DNA of 64,000 nt from Roseiarcus sp963781895 (lineage in GTDB: Bacteria; Pseudomonadota; Alphaproteobacteria; Rhizobiales; Beijerinckiaceae). Positions 36,956 through 46,122 of the stretch are shown one piece after another. The stretch covers positions 1-64,000 of the forward strand of contig CAWAIM010000054.1 of assembly GCA_963781895.1 (NCBI GenBank), given 5' to 3'. The position numbers were made by a program, and so were the translations under genes. The stretch's first letter is position 1. Each line of letters begins with the position of its first letter. The notes beneath the pieces are model-generated. The model did no database searches, was not told the DNA's origin, and worked only from the letters and a program-made list of their open reading frames with translations.

Positions 36956-36969
36956 TTGATCCATGCCAA
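36956..36969. promoter_or_regulatory. Possible degenerate FixK/FNR-like site
   Basis: TTGATCCATGCCAA, which differs from TTGA-N6-TCAA at one position. It precedes the ATG of the fusion gene by 35 bases. A TTG that could also serve as a start lies inside it, which argues for the downstream ATG. Weak on its own; supported by the clearer sites at 45801 and 46012. Confidence 0.35.
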
Positions 36970-37003
36970 AGCGTTACCGGACAGAGTTTTTATTGTAGCA
37001 TTG

Positions 37004-39844
37004 ATGCCTGAGAAGTTCGATAGGGTCGATCCTGCGGCCACCCAGGGTTCACGCGAACGCGACATGGTCGCGATCGTCGCGGCTCTGGTAAGGGAGCTGC
37101 ATCCGCAACGGTCCCGATTTATCGACGTTGACCCATCCAGCCGGATCGAGCGGGATCTGGGGATCGACAGCCTTGGCCGGACCGAACTGATTTTGCGGAT
37201 CGAGCGGGCCTTCCGCGTGCGTTTGCCGAGCCAGACCATCGGCGAGGCTGAAACAATCCATGATCTGGCGCAGGCGCTGGATCGGGCCGCGCCTGCGCAG
37301 GAGCGGGTCGCTTTTGAAGCGCCGGTTCCAGCCCTCCCTTCGGTGCCGGCGGCGACTCGAGCGCGGACCCTGGTTGAAGCGCTTGAATGGCATGTCGCGC
37401 GGCATCCTGACCGAACGCATCTGACCGTGTTACAGGACGAAGCGACGATTTCAGGCGCGCTCACTTATGGTGAACTCGCCGCCAAGGCGCTTGCGGTCGG
37501 GCGCGGCTTGGCCATGCGCGATATTATCCCTGGGGATCGCGTCGCCCTGATGTTGCCGACCGGAATCGATTTTTTCGTCGCCTTCTTCGGCATTCTTTAT
37601 GCGGGGGCGGTTCCCGTGCCCATTTACCCGCCGATGCGACTGGCGCAGCTCGAGGATCATCTGCGCCGACAGACCGGCATTCTGCGCAACGCTGGCGCCC
37701 GGCTTCTGATCACGTTGCCGGAAGGGGGGCGTCTTGCCGGATTGCTTCGCGCGCAGACGGAATTCCTCGAGGGATTCGAGACCGTTGCAAGCTTGGACGC
37801 CGGCTCGGCGTCGACGCCATTGCCGCAAGTCGCGGATCCGGACTCCGGCGCGCTCATCCAATACACGTCCGGCAGCACCGGCGACCCGAAGGGCGTATTG
37901 CTGAGCCATGCGAACCTGCTGGCCAACATACGAGCGATGGGCGAGGTCATGGAGGCAAGCTCAGAGGACGTCTTCGTCAGTTGGCTGCCGCTCTATCATG
38001 ACATGGGGCTGATCGGCGCATGGCTTGGATGCATGTATTTTGGCGCTCCGCTCTACGCCATGTCGCCGCTCGGCTTCTTGGTTCGGCCCGAGAGTTGGCT
38101 GTGGGCGATGCACCGCTTTCGCGCCACTTTTTCGGCGTCCCCGAATTTCGGATTCGCGCTGTGCCTCGACAAGATTCCCGAGGCGAGTCTCGATGGGCTT
38201 GATCTGAGCTCGTTGCGGATGATCGCCAACGGCGCGGAACCTGTGAGCGCGCAGACGATGAGGAGGTTCATTGATCGATTTGACCGGTATCGCTTTCCGG
38301 CCCGGGCGATGGCGCCGGTATACGGCCTTGCAGAATGTTCAGTCGGACTCGCATTCCCGCCGCTCGGCCAACTCCCGATCGTCGACCATGTCGACCGAGA
38401 AAAGCTCAGCGCCAATGGTCTGGCTGAGCCGGCAATTCCGGGCGATCCAAAATTGCTCGAGATCGTAGCCTGCGGCCAGCCTCTGCCGGGTCATGAAATC
38501 CGCGTTGTGGACGAGGCTGGCCACGAACTTGGCGAACGCCATGAGGGACGGCTCGAATTCCGAGGACCGTCGGCGACACGCGGCTATTTCAACAACCAAG
38601 CCAAGACAAGGGAATTGATTCGGGGCGGTTGGCTCGACAGCGGCGACCGCGCCTATATGGCGGGAGGCGATGTTTATATTACCGGCCGCATTAAGGACAT
38701 TATTATTCGCGCCGGCCGCCATCTCTATCCTCAGGAGATCGAGGAAGCCGTCGGCGACATTGCCGGGATTCGCAAGGGCGGCGTTGCAGTGTTCGGCGTC
38801 GCCGATCCAGCGGCGGGCACTGATCGCGTCGTTGTTCTCGCCGAGACGCGTGAAACGGATCCCGCGCGCCGAGCGGCATTGCAATCGCGGGCGCACGAGG
38901 TCGTGACCGACGCGTCTGGCGCGCCCCCAGATGAGATTGTCCTTGCGCCGCCGGGCTCGGTGCCGAAGACGTCAAGCGGCAAGATTCGTCGCAGCGCGGC
39001 GAAGAATCTCTATGAGAGCGGCCGCGTCGGCCCGATACGGCGCGCCGTGTGGCGACAACTTCTTCGCTTGGCGTTGTCCGGGACGGCGCCGCAGGCCAGG
39101 CGCGCGATGCGGCTGTTGCGCGACGCTCTTTACGCGGGGTGGTGGTGGGTTGTGCTTTCTGCCGCGTTCGTCACGGGATCGCTCGCCGTTCTGGTCCTTC
39201 CGCGCGTCAAGTGGCGTTGGTCCATCCTTAGGTGGCTAGCCCGTGGGACGCTTGCGGCGATGGGGATTCCGCTCGTGACCAAAGGCATTGAAGGCATTCC
39301 GCGCGGTGAGGCGATCCTGGCGTTCAATCACTCCAGCTACATGGACGCGCTCGTATTGGCTGCGGTTCTCCCCGGCGAGCCAGCGATCGTCGCCAAGCGC
39401 GAATTGTCGACACAACGCGTGGCCGGTCCTCTGCTGCGGCGGTTAGGCATACCGTTTGTCGAGCGCTACGACGTTTCCGGCAGTCTCGCGGACGCCGAGG
39501 GGCTGATCGACTTGGCCCGGCGCGGCCGCCTTCTTGTCTTCTTTCCGGAGGGCACCTTCACCCGCCGGGCGGGCCTTTCCGGATTTTATATGGGCGCATT
39601 CAAGGTGGCGGCTGAAGCAAGGCTGCCGGTTCTCCCTGGCGTCATTCGCGGCACTCGATCGGTGCTGCGCGGCGACCAATGGTTTCCTCGCCGCGCGTCG
39701 GTCAGCGTCGAAATCGGCAAACCCATACGGCCGTCGGGAACTGATTTTGCGTCGCTTTTGCAATTGCGGGACGACGTGCGCAAGAGCGTACTGTTGCGTT
39801 GCGGCGAGCCTGACCTCGTCGAACTGATCAAGCCAGAGTCATGA
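37004..39844 (+). CDS. Trimodular ACP - fatty acyl-AMP ligase - 1-acylglycerol-phosphate acyltransferase fusion
   Basis: 946 residues in three modules. Residues ~20-95: acyl carrier domain with LGIDSLGRTEL, Ser56 being the phosphopantetheine site. Residues ~115-670: acyl-AMP ligase (FAAL-type) with P-loop YTSGSTGDPKGVLLSHANLL, FVSWLPLYHDMGLIG and the C-terminal Lys motif PKTSSGKIRRSA. Then a hydrophobic segment (WWWVVLSAAFVTGSLAVLVL). Residues ~720-940: PlsC domain with NHSSYMD (HX4D), FFPEGTFTR and LPGVIRGT. The protein could activate a fatty acid, load it on its own carrier and transfer it to a membrane acceptor. An upstream TTG at 36956 is a less likely start. The stop overlaps a possible start of the next gene. 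Confidence 0.9.
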   Translation: MPEKFDRVDPAATQGSRERDMVAIVAALVRELHPQRSRFIDVDPSSRIERDLGIDSLGRTELILRIERAFRVRLPSQTIGEAETIHDLAQALDRAAPAQERVAFEAPVPALPSVPAATRARTLVEALEWHVARHPDRTHLTVLQDEATISGALTYGELAAKALAVGRGLAMRDIIPGDRVALMLPTGIDFFVAFFGILYAGAVPVPIYPPMRLAQLEDHLRRQTGILRNAGARLLITLPEGGRLAGLLRAQTEFLEGFETVASLDAGSASTPLPQVADPDSGALIQYTSGSTGDPKGVLLSHANLLANIRAMGEVMEASSEDVFVSWLPLYHDMGLIGAWLGCMYFGAPLYAMSPLGFLVRPESWLWAMHRFRATFSASPNFGFALCLDKIPEASLDGLDLSSLRMIANGAEPVSAQTMRRFIDRFDRYRFPARAMAPVYGLAECSVGLAFPPLGQLPIVDHVDREKLSANGLAEPAIPGDPKLLEIVACGQPLPGHEIRVVDEAGHELGERHEGRLEFRGPSATRGYFNNQAKTRELIRGGWLDSGDRAYMAGGDVYITGRIKDIIIRAGRHLYPQEIEEAVGDIAGIRKGGVAVFGVADPAAGTDRVVVLAETRETDPARRAALQSRAHEVVTDASGAPPDEIVLAPPGSVPKTSSGKIRRSAAKNLYESGRVGPIRRAVWRQLLRLALSGTAPQARRAMRLLRDALYAGWWWVVLSAAFVTGSLAVLVLPRVKWRWSILRWLARGTLAAMGIPLVTKGIEGIPRGEAILAFNHSSYMDALVLAAVLPGEPAIVAKRELSTQRVAGPLLRRLGIPFVERYDVSGSLADAEGLIDLARRGRLLVFFPEGTFTRRAGLSGFYMGAFKVAAEARLPVLPGVIRGTRSVLRGDQWFPRRASVSVEIGKPIRPSGTDFASLLQLRDDVRKSVLLRCGEPDLVELIKPES

Positions 39845-39948
39845 CGCCGGCATTCGCGATTGCGGCATTGATCCAACGCAATGCGCATCAACAGTCCGAA
39901 ATCGAAGGTGCGAACTCAGAATTTGCGCAGTCAGGAGAGGCCCTGAAG

Positions 39949-40368
39949 ATGAGAGACATAAGGGAGCTCGGCAGCGCGGCCGCCGAAGCAGAGGGTTGGA
40001 TCAATGATCTGGCGCAACGCCTTGGCTGGCATGATCGCGCTAAAGCCTATGCCGCTTTGATTGGCGCGCTGCACGGTTTGCGTGATGTCCTGCCGCGCGA
40101 CGAAGTCGTCTATTTCGGCGCGCAATTGCCACTGTTGCTGCGCGGCCTCTATTACGAAGGCTGGCATCCCGGCGCACATCCGCCGGCGCAAAGCCTCAGT
40201 GCGTTGACTGAACGAATTCATCAGGCGGTCGACCGCGACCCGGGCGTTGATTCCGAAGCCGTCGCTCGCGCTGTTTTCGCCCTGCTTGCGGCGCGGCTTT
40301 CACCGAGCGAGGTCGAGGATGCGATTGCCGCTATGCCGAGGTCGCTCCATGCCCTTTGGCCCTCGTGA
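39949..40368 (+). CDS. DUF2267 protein (first copy)
   Basis: 139 residues of the DUF2267 family: WINDLAQRLGWHDRAKAYAALIGALHGLRDVLPRDEVVYFGAQLPLLLRGLYYEGWHP (read ~15-72) and the end SEVEDAIAAMPRSLHALWP. These small helical proteins are common in stress and redox gene islands; their function is unknown. I chose the ATG at 39949 because AGGAGAGG precedes it; an in-frame ATG at 39841 overlapping the fusion gene's stop is possible. A paralogue is at 55887. Confidence 0.85.
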   Translation: MRDIRELGSAAAEAEGWINDLAQRLGWHDRAKAYAALIGALHGLRDVLPRDEVVYFGAQLPLLLRGLYYEGWHPGAHPPAQSLSALTERIHQAVDRDPGVDSEAVARAVFALLAARLSPSEVEDAIAAMPRSLHALWPS

Positions 40369-40430
40369 ACGGGCCGCCGTGTTCGGTCATCGCGATCAAG
40401 CCCAACCCGACGAGCAGGAAAGCGCGAGAA

Positions 40431-41546
40431 ATGAAGATATTTCTTTGCGGTGACGTGATGGCGGGGCGCGGCATCGACCAAGTACTGCCTCATCCCTGCC
40501 CTCCTCTCCTCCACGAAAACTATGTCGGATCGGCCGTCGACTACGTTCATCTGGCGGAGCGAGCCAATGGTCCCGTGCCGCGGCCGGCAGACATTTCCTA
40601 CGTCTGGGGCGCGGCTCTCGACGAATGGAAGCGAGCGCGGCCGCACGCACGTGTCGTCAATCTTGAAACCAGCATCACTCGCAGCGACGCCTATGAGCCA
40701 AAGGGCATCAATTATCGCATGAGTCCGGAGAATGCCCGTACCTTGGCCATGGCGGACATCGACTGCTGCGCATTGGCCAACAATCATGTTCTCGACTGGG
40801 GACTGGCTGGCTTGCTCGACACTTTGAATAGCCTCGAGCAAATGCGCATCAAGACTGCCGGGGCGGGCCGCAATCTCGCCCAGGCGAGAGCCCCGGCCAT
40901 TCTCGAGATTCCTGACGAGGGGGCCCGTTTGCTGGTCCTAGCTTTTGCGTCCACAACGAGCGGGACCCCGCGGGACTGGGCGGCCGAACCCGAAACGGCC
41001 GGGGTCAATCTCCTCACCTCGCTTTCCGAGGCTTCGGTCACTGCGATCGCCGCGCAGCTCGCCAAAGTGAGGCGGCCGAGAGATGTCGTCATCGCCTCTG
41101 TCCACTGGGGGCCGAACTGGGGCTACGATATCCTTGAGAGCGAACGCCGGTTCGCCCACGCGCTGATCGAGGAAGCAGAGGTCTCCATTATTCACGGCCA
41201 TTCGTCGCATCATGCCAAAGCGATCGAAGTCTACAACAATCGCCTCATCCTTTATGGTTGCGGAGATTTCTTGAACGACTACGAAGGCATCACGGGATAC
41301 GAGGAATTTCGCGACGATCTTGCGGTCATGTATTTTGTCGACGTCGATCCCGCGAGCGCCAACCTCCGCGCATTGGACATGACGCCCCTGCAAATCCGGA
41401 AATGTCGGCTCGCGCGTCCCTCGCGTGAGGACATCGCATGGTTACAGCGAACGCTCGATCGGGAAAGCGCGCCGTCAGGCACGCGCGTGGCGATGACGCC
41501 AGACGGCCGGCTCTCGGCGTCTTGGACGGATGCAAAAGTTCTTTGA
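40431..41546 (+). CDS. CapA-family (poly-gamma-glutamate synthesis-like) metallophosphatase-fold protein
   Basis: 371 residues. It has MKIFLCGDVMAGRGIDQVL, VNLETSITRS, NNHVLDWGLAGLLDTLN, VIASVHWGPNWGY, IIHGHSSHHAKAIEVYNNRLILYGCGDFLNDYEG, all typical of PGA_cap/CapA. In Bacillus CapA takes part in capsule export; in isolated proteobacterial copies the role is not known. No signal peptide is visible. The ATG at 40431 is decided by the AGGA just upstream and by homology starting there. Confidence 0.88.
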   Translation: MKIFLCGDVMAGRGIDQVLPHPCPPLLHENYVGSAVDYVHLAERANGPVPRPADISYVWGAALDEWKRARPHARVVNLETSITRSDAYEPKGINYRMSPENARTLAMADIDCCALANNHVLDWGLAGLLDTLNSLEQMRIKTAGAGRNLAQARAPAILEIPDEGARLLVLAFASTTSGTPRDWAAEPETAGVNLLTSLSEASVTAIAAQLAKVRRPRDVVIASVHWGPNWGYDILESERRFAHALIEEAEVSIIHGHSSHHAKAIEVYNNRLILYGCGDFLNDYEGITGYEEFRDDLAVMYFVDVDPASANLRALDMTPLQIRKCRLARPSREDIAWLQRTLDRESAPSGTRVAMTPDGRLSASWTDAKVL

Positions 41547-41625
41547 GCGTGGTCCGAACGCCTTTGCAGCGGACCGAGCAAGTCTTGTAGGTTTCGACTT
41601 CGACCCGACGGTTCTGGAGAGAGAC

Positions 41626-41850
41626 ATGAAGGTCACACTAGAAATAGTGAAACATGGCGGATCCATTTACACGGGCGCCTACGACGTTTTCGACGCGCAG
41701 ACTTTCGGCAATGCGTGCGCCGATGCGTGGCTGAAGATAAGACGACAAGAAATGGAGAAGGAGACCAGCATTGGCGCGCTGATGGAGCATCTCGAAACGA
41801 ATGTGCTGGACCGATTGAACGGCGCTCAGATCAACCTGCAGAAAGCCTGA
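41626..41850 (+). CDS. Hypothetical small protein
   Basis: 74 residues, MKVTLEIVKHGGSIYTGAYDVFDAQTFGNACADAWLKIRR and a helical Glu/Lys-rich rest, after a GGAGAGAG ribosome site. Coding looks real because of this site, the amphipathic pattern and position in a run of plus-strand genes. An in-frame ATG at 41530 overlapping the capA end is less likely. Not recognised. Confidence 0.6.
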   Translation: MKVTLEIVKHGGSIYTGAYDVFDAQTFGNACADAWLKIRRQEMEKETSIGALMEHLETNVLDRLNGAQINLQKA

Positions 41851-41977
41851 CAAACGCCATGACGGCTTCCAGCCAGTGGGCGCCATTTTTGTCGTCGTGA
41901 GCGTCGCGCCGACCCCTTTTTCGGACCCAACAGGCGCGGGCTAGCCGGCTGTCTCTGGCGTGCGCGAGGAGCCATGA

Positions 41978-43136
41978 ATGCACGCTGACAACCGGCCGTT
42001 AGGCTCGAAAGCCGCCTCGCTCGAGACAAAAGTCGCCTTCCTAAAGGACCCCGCTTCCTATCCATTTCCGGTGCGGGACATCATATCTCGCGAGACACAC
42101 ATGTCCTTTGTGTTTCTCGCCGGAGACAAGGCTTTCAAGCTAAAGAAGCCGGTTCGGTTCCCTTATCTCGACTTCTCGACCCTCTCCCGGCGCGAAACGG
42201 CCTGCCGGGCGGAATTGGCGCTGAACCGACGGCTGGCGTCCGACGTCTATCTCGACGTCGTCGCGCTCACGCGGTCCAACGATGGTCTCGCGATCGGCGG
42301 GCCGGGGGAGATTATCGACTGGCTGATCGTAATGCGGCGTCTCGACGAAAACGAGACGCTTGAAAACGCCATTTTGACGCGAAAGCTCACGAGGGGGAAC
42401 CTCGATCAACTCATGACAACGCTCGACCGGCTTTTACCGCCGAGCTCGCCCCATTTTCGTCTCACCCAATATCCACGTCTGGAATTGGCGCGTGAGTCTC
42501 GCTCTCAACAAGCGTGTCCTTCTCAATCCAGATCTTGGCCTCCCCGCGGGGCTTGTGCGGCGGATCGATCGAGCGCAGCGCCAATTTCTTTCGCAACGTT
42601 CGGGACTTATCGCCGCACGAGTGCGCAGTCGCCACGTCGTCGACGGCCACGGCGATCTGCGTCCCGAACACATCTGGCTGATGGATTCATTGAGAATAAT
42701 TGACTGTCTCGAGTTCAATCCGACGTTTCGCGCCGTCGACCCGCTCGACGAAATCGCCTTTCTCTCAGTTGAATGCGAGCGCCTTGGCAGCGTCTGGGTC
42801 GGCCAATACATCAGGCGGCGTGCGATCCAAGCTTTCGGCGACGGAGAGTCGGAAGAGCTCTTCACGTTCTACAGATGTTACCGCGCGACTCTGCGCGCGC
42901 GGCTCGCCATCGCTCATATGCTCGAACCCAACCCCCGCACGCCCGAAAAGTGGCCGCGGCAGGCTCGCTCGTACTTGCGAATCGGCGCGGAGGATGCGCG
43001 TCGTCTGGAGCGGATCACGCGTATTCGCAAGTCGCCATCGTCTCAACGTGTGGGGGCAGCCCGGCGTCGGGAAGAAAAGTCCCTATTCAACACACCATCA
43101 GATCGGTCAGACCTTGGCCTTCATGGAGACGCTTGA
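41978..43136 (+). CDS. Aminoglycoside phosphotransferase-like kinase (COG2187 type), one frameshift
   Basis: The first part has HMSFVFLAGDKAFKLKKPVRFPYLDFSTL (ATP-site Lys) and EIIDWLIVMRRLDENETL; the second part, in another frame after about 42490, has VVDGHGDLRPEHIWL (catalytic Asp), IIDCLEFNPTFRAVDPLDEIAFLSVEC (metal-binding Asp). Together about 385 residues. Full COG2187 proteins often carry an extra C-terminal P-loop domain, which is not seen here. The last 50 bases overlap the convergent prs gene, so the true end may be earlier. Substrate unknown. Confidence 0.8.
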
Positions 43137-44121
43137 TGGTCTCCGCCATCAGCGGCGCAGCCGAGAGAATGTCGATCTTGTTTTGAACCCTACCCATGTC
43201 GAGCCGAAACGGCGGCACGCTATCGGTGACGACGAACTGGTCAATGGCCGCGTCGGCGATCACCTCTTGCGCGCCCGGCATGAAGAGGCCATGCGTCACA
43301 AGGGCGATCACTCTTTCGGCGCCGGCCTTGCGTGCAGCGCGCGCGGCCCGCTGCAGCGTGCCGCCCGTGCTGATCAGGTCGTCCACGATGAGGACAGTCG
43401 CTCGCGCCGCGTCGCCGACAAACAAATCGCCGCTGACGACGCCTGCGCTACGATGCTTGTCGACAAAGCCCTTTTCGACAGGCCGGCCAACACTGTCCTG
43501 CAACGATTCGCGAAACAACTCGGCGCGCTTGACGCCCCCGGGATCCGGCGACACCACGCATATGCGGTCGCTGCAGAGGGCCTGGCAACGTTCGACGAAC
43601 AAGGGCGCCGAAGTGAGAGCCACGCTCTGGCGACGAAAAGCGTTTTCGAAGGCGGAAGGGTTGTGCACCTCCAAGGTCACAATAGCATCAGTGCCGACCG
43701 CTTCGAAAAGGCTGGCGACATAACGCGTCGACACGGGATCATTGGGCTTGGTGCGGCGATCCTTTCGAGCGTAGCAGAGATAAGGCGCAATCGCGGTGAC
43801 TCGTTCTGCGCCGGCGTCCTTGAGTGCGCCGATGAAGAACAGCAATCGGCATAGTTTGTCGTTGGCGCTTGCAACTGGGCCGCCATGCAAACTCTGAACC
43901 ACATAGACATCCGATCCGCGGACGGCTTCCAAAGGACGCGCCTTGTGCTCGCCGTCCTCGAATTCCCGCTCTTCGTGGGGAGCGAGTTCGCGCCCAAGGG
44001 CTTGTGCGATGGCTTTGCCCAGATCCGCGGTGTCCCTCAACGCAAAGAGGCGAACGTTGGCGCCGTCAGATAAACGAGGATTGGCGCCGCTCGGCGCCCA
44101 GACGCGCTGCTCTTTCACCAT
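43087..44121 (-). CDS. prs: Ribose-phosphate pyrophosphokinase, divergent paralogue
   Basis: 344 residues. Makes PRPP from ribose 5-phosphate and ATP. Seen: EFEDGEHKARPLEAVRGSDVYVVQS, APYLCYARKDRRTKPNDPVSTRYVASLFEAVGTDAIVTLEVHNPSAFENAF and PRPP loop VLIVDDLISTGGTLQRAA. The housekeeping enzyme has HSPQIQGFF-like residues where this has HNPSAFENAF, and differs at the flexible loop, so it is probably a second, specialised copy. Its place in a stress island supports that. Convergent with the kinase-like gene. Confidence 0.88.
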   Translation of the reverse strand: MVKEQRVWAPSGANPRLSDGANVRLFALRDTADLGKAIAQALGRELAPHEEREFEDGEHKARPLEAVRGSDVYVVQSLHGGPVASANDKLCRLLFFIGALKDAGAERVTAIAPYLCYARKDRRTKPNDPVSTRYVASLFEAVGTDAIVTLEVHNPSAFENAFRRQSVALTSAPLFVERCQALCSDRICVVSPDPGGVKRAELFRESLQDSVGRPVEKGFVDKHRSAGVVSGDLFVGDAARATVLIVDDLISTGGTLQRAARAARKAGAERVIALVTHGLFMPGAQEVIADAAIDQFVVTDSVPPFRLDMGRVQNKIDILSAAPLMAETIKRLHEGQGLTDLMVC

Positions 44122-44495
44122 GGCTTGGCACCTTGTCGAATGCGCCGGCGCTTGTTCTCGAGAATACGGCTGATCGGCCCCTGAACTCCGGCCCAGGCCG
44201 AATGTTAGTTGACGGCCAGGTTCGTGGCTAGCACGGGCGGCGCAGCCGGTCGGAACGGGCCACCCAATTCTGAGGAGCTGAGCGATGCGCTAACCGGCAA
44301 TGTCGCCGGTCCCATTGGCGACAAGCCCCAAACAGCGCAACGTTGCGGACGACCGCGCAGGCGCCGTGCTGACGCCTGCCCGCCGTTGTGCGCACTGGAG
44401 AGGCGCCGATGAAGTCGATATAACGTTAGGGCGACGTCAGATAACGGGCGGGCGGCATGCCAGTGTGTCGGCTTTACCGGTCGGCGCACGGCCCG
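44122..44495. other. Gene-free stretch
   Basis: About 370 bases between the PRPP synthetase start and the cytochrome c stop. I see no coding frame, terminator or operator that stands out. Confidence 0.4.
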
Positions 44496-44861
44496 TCACT
44501 TCGCTTGCACCGAGTCCATATATGCGAGCAGCGCGTCGATCATCGCCGGGCTAAATTGAAAATGGGGCATTTCCAGCCCTTCATGGCCGACAATGATGCC
44601 TTCGGCGAGCGCCTCCTCTAGGCCGGAGAGTCGATACCTGCGCGACAGGTAGCGGAAGGGCGGCGACTTAGGATTGGCGCTCTCTCCCGTTTTGCCGATC
44701 GCGTGACAGCGACCACAGCTATTCTTCGCGATCAAGTATCCACGCGCGATCAGCGCCGTATCCGCATGAGCCGGGACGATCGAGAAGGCCGCGAAGGCGG
44801 CGACCAATGAAATAGCGCGCATAGAGCGATCGAGTCGAGGCATGAGGCCACCATAGCTCAT
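44496..44861 (-). CDS. Small c-type cytochrome
   Basis: 121 residues at most. A signal peptide (MRAISLVAAFAAFSIVPAHA) precedes a single-haem domain with NSCGRCHAIGKTG (CXXCH) and an axial Met in GLEMPHFQFSP, followed by IDALLAYMDSVQ. The start may be 44861, 44843 or 44822; the last lies directly before the signal peptide. It should be a periplasmic electron carrier. Neighbour of the usp gene, on the same strand but about 100 bases away. Confidence 0.87.
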   Translation of the reverse strand: MSYGGLMPRLDRSMRAISLVAAFAAFSIVPAHADTALIARGYLIAKNSCGRCHAIGKTGESANPKSPPFRYLSRRYRLSGLEEALAEGIIVGHEGLEMPHFQFSPAMIDALLAYMDSVQAK

Positions 44862-44958
44862 GATCTCGTTCTGTCAGAATCGGCGGATCGTCTATGGTCG
44901 CCGCAGCGCGCCCAGAGGCGCCGCACGCATGGCGCGCCGTGCTCTGGTTGCCGATCAC

Positions 44959-45739
44959 TCAGTGCGACAGGAACACCGGAAGCGAAGGTTGTCGAACCAA
45001 ATCATGGCTTACGCCTCCAAATAGGCCCTCAACCCAGCGCGAGCGCCCGTAAGCGCCCGCGACTATAAGATCGGCATCCTCCGCGTCGAGACACGCGAAC
45101 ATTGCATCCACGGGCGTCAGCCCGGCGGAATTCAGCCACCACCTCGATGGTTCGACGACAACCCCGTGCTGCCGAAGATGCCCAACCAGCGAGTTCGGGT
45201 TCGTCGCCCGATCCGTCGGGCGCGGGGCCAAAAGTGAAGGCGATCACCTTCTGCGCGCGGGTAAGAAACGGCATCGCATCGTGAACTGCGCGCGTAGCTT
45301 CGCGATTCGACTTCCACGCGATCATTATACGCTCTCCTATGGAGCGCTCCCTCCAACCAGTCGGCAACAGGAGAATCGGAACGCCCGCGGAGAGAAGCAC
45401 GTCCTCCGGAATTCCAGCTGCAAGCAGCTTTTTTGCTCCGACTTCCGGTTGTGACGCGACGATCAGATCGGCGTAGTGCGCATATTCATGTCGTCCGGCC
45501 CTTTTCCAGCGATCGATCGTAACATAGTGCCCTTTCACCCCGCCCAACTTGATCGCTTCCTGAAATAGGTCAGGAAGTTGGGTCGTGCGCTCAAGCCACT
45601 CACCCTCAAACGCCTCCGCCGAACAGGCTTCCATTCCTAGGAGACGGGCGTCATGCAAGCGCGCCAGCTTCGTTGCGACCCTTAAGCGGCTGGCCGTGTC
45701 AGACGAAGGATCGAGATAGACGAGAATATCCTTGTACAT
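44959..45739 (-). CDS. Tandem universal stress protein, one frameshift
   Basis: First Usp domain: MYKDILVYLDPSSDTASRL, DLIVASQ, VLLSAGVPILLLPTGW. Second: ERIMIAWKSNREATRAVHDAMPFL, then in the next frame (break near 45215) DADLIVAGAYGRSRWVEGLFGGVSHDLVRQPSLPVFLSH, the GxxGRSRxxExxxGG(V/T)xxD ATP-binding signature of UspA. About 260-275 residues overall, normal for two-domain Usp. A FixK-type palindrome lies 62 bases upstream. Confidence 0.88.
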
Positions 45740-45800
45740 CGCGGTCGCCCGTCAAAGAATTTAGCCTCAGAGCACTTATGGGCGCCATTCCCGCCGCGCG

Positions 45801-45814
45801 TTGATCTATCTCAA
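45801..45814. promoter_or_regulatory. FixK/FNR-type palindrome upstream of usp
   Basis: TTGATCTATCTCAA, matching TTGA-N6-TCAA, centred about 68 bases ahead of the usp start. Members of the Crp/Fnr family such as FixK use this pattern in low-oxygen regulons. Confidence 0.65.
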
Positions 45815-46011
45815 ACCGATCCGTTCGATTGGAAGCGCCGCATGAGCCTTCCAGACTCTTGAGAATTCAGCGAGCTGGAGCTGCTTCGGGGTCATGTCTG
45901 CGCATGGCTTGAAATCAAGCTCGCCAGTCGGATCGCGAGGCAAGAGACACCTGGAAGTAAGCAAGCCGCAGAATTTGGTCGCCGTCCGCGCGCCGATGTG
46001 CTCGGCGGTCT

Positions 46012-46025
46012 TTGACCTATGTCAA
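46012..46025. promoter_or_regulatory. FixK/FNR-type palindrome upstream of the BON gene
   Basis: TTGACCTATGTCAA, matching TTGA-N6-TCAA, centred about 105 bases ahead of the BON gene start. Together with the site at 45801 it gives one site for each of the two divergent genes. Confidence 0.65.
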
Positions 46026-46122
46026 TGACGCCAGGCGACTTTGCAGCTCATTGGAATTCCGGAGTATTCTGATCTCCTTCCACGACATTGCAGGGAAGGG
46101 GGCGTGAACCAGGGAGATTGTC

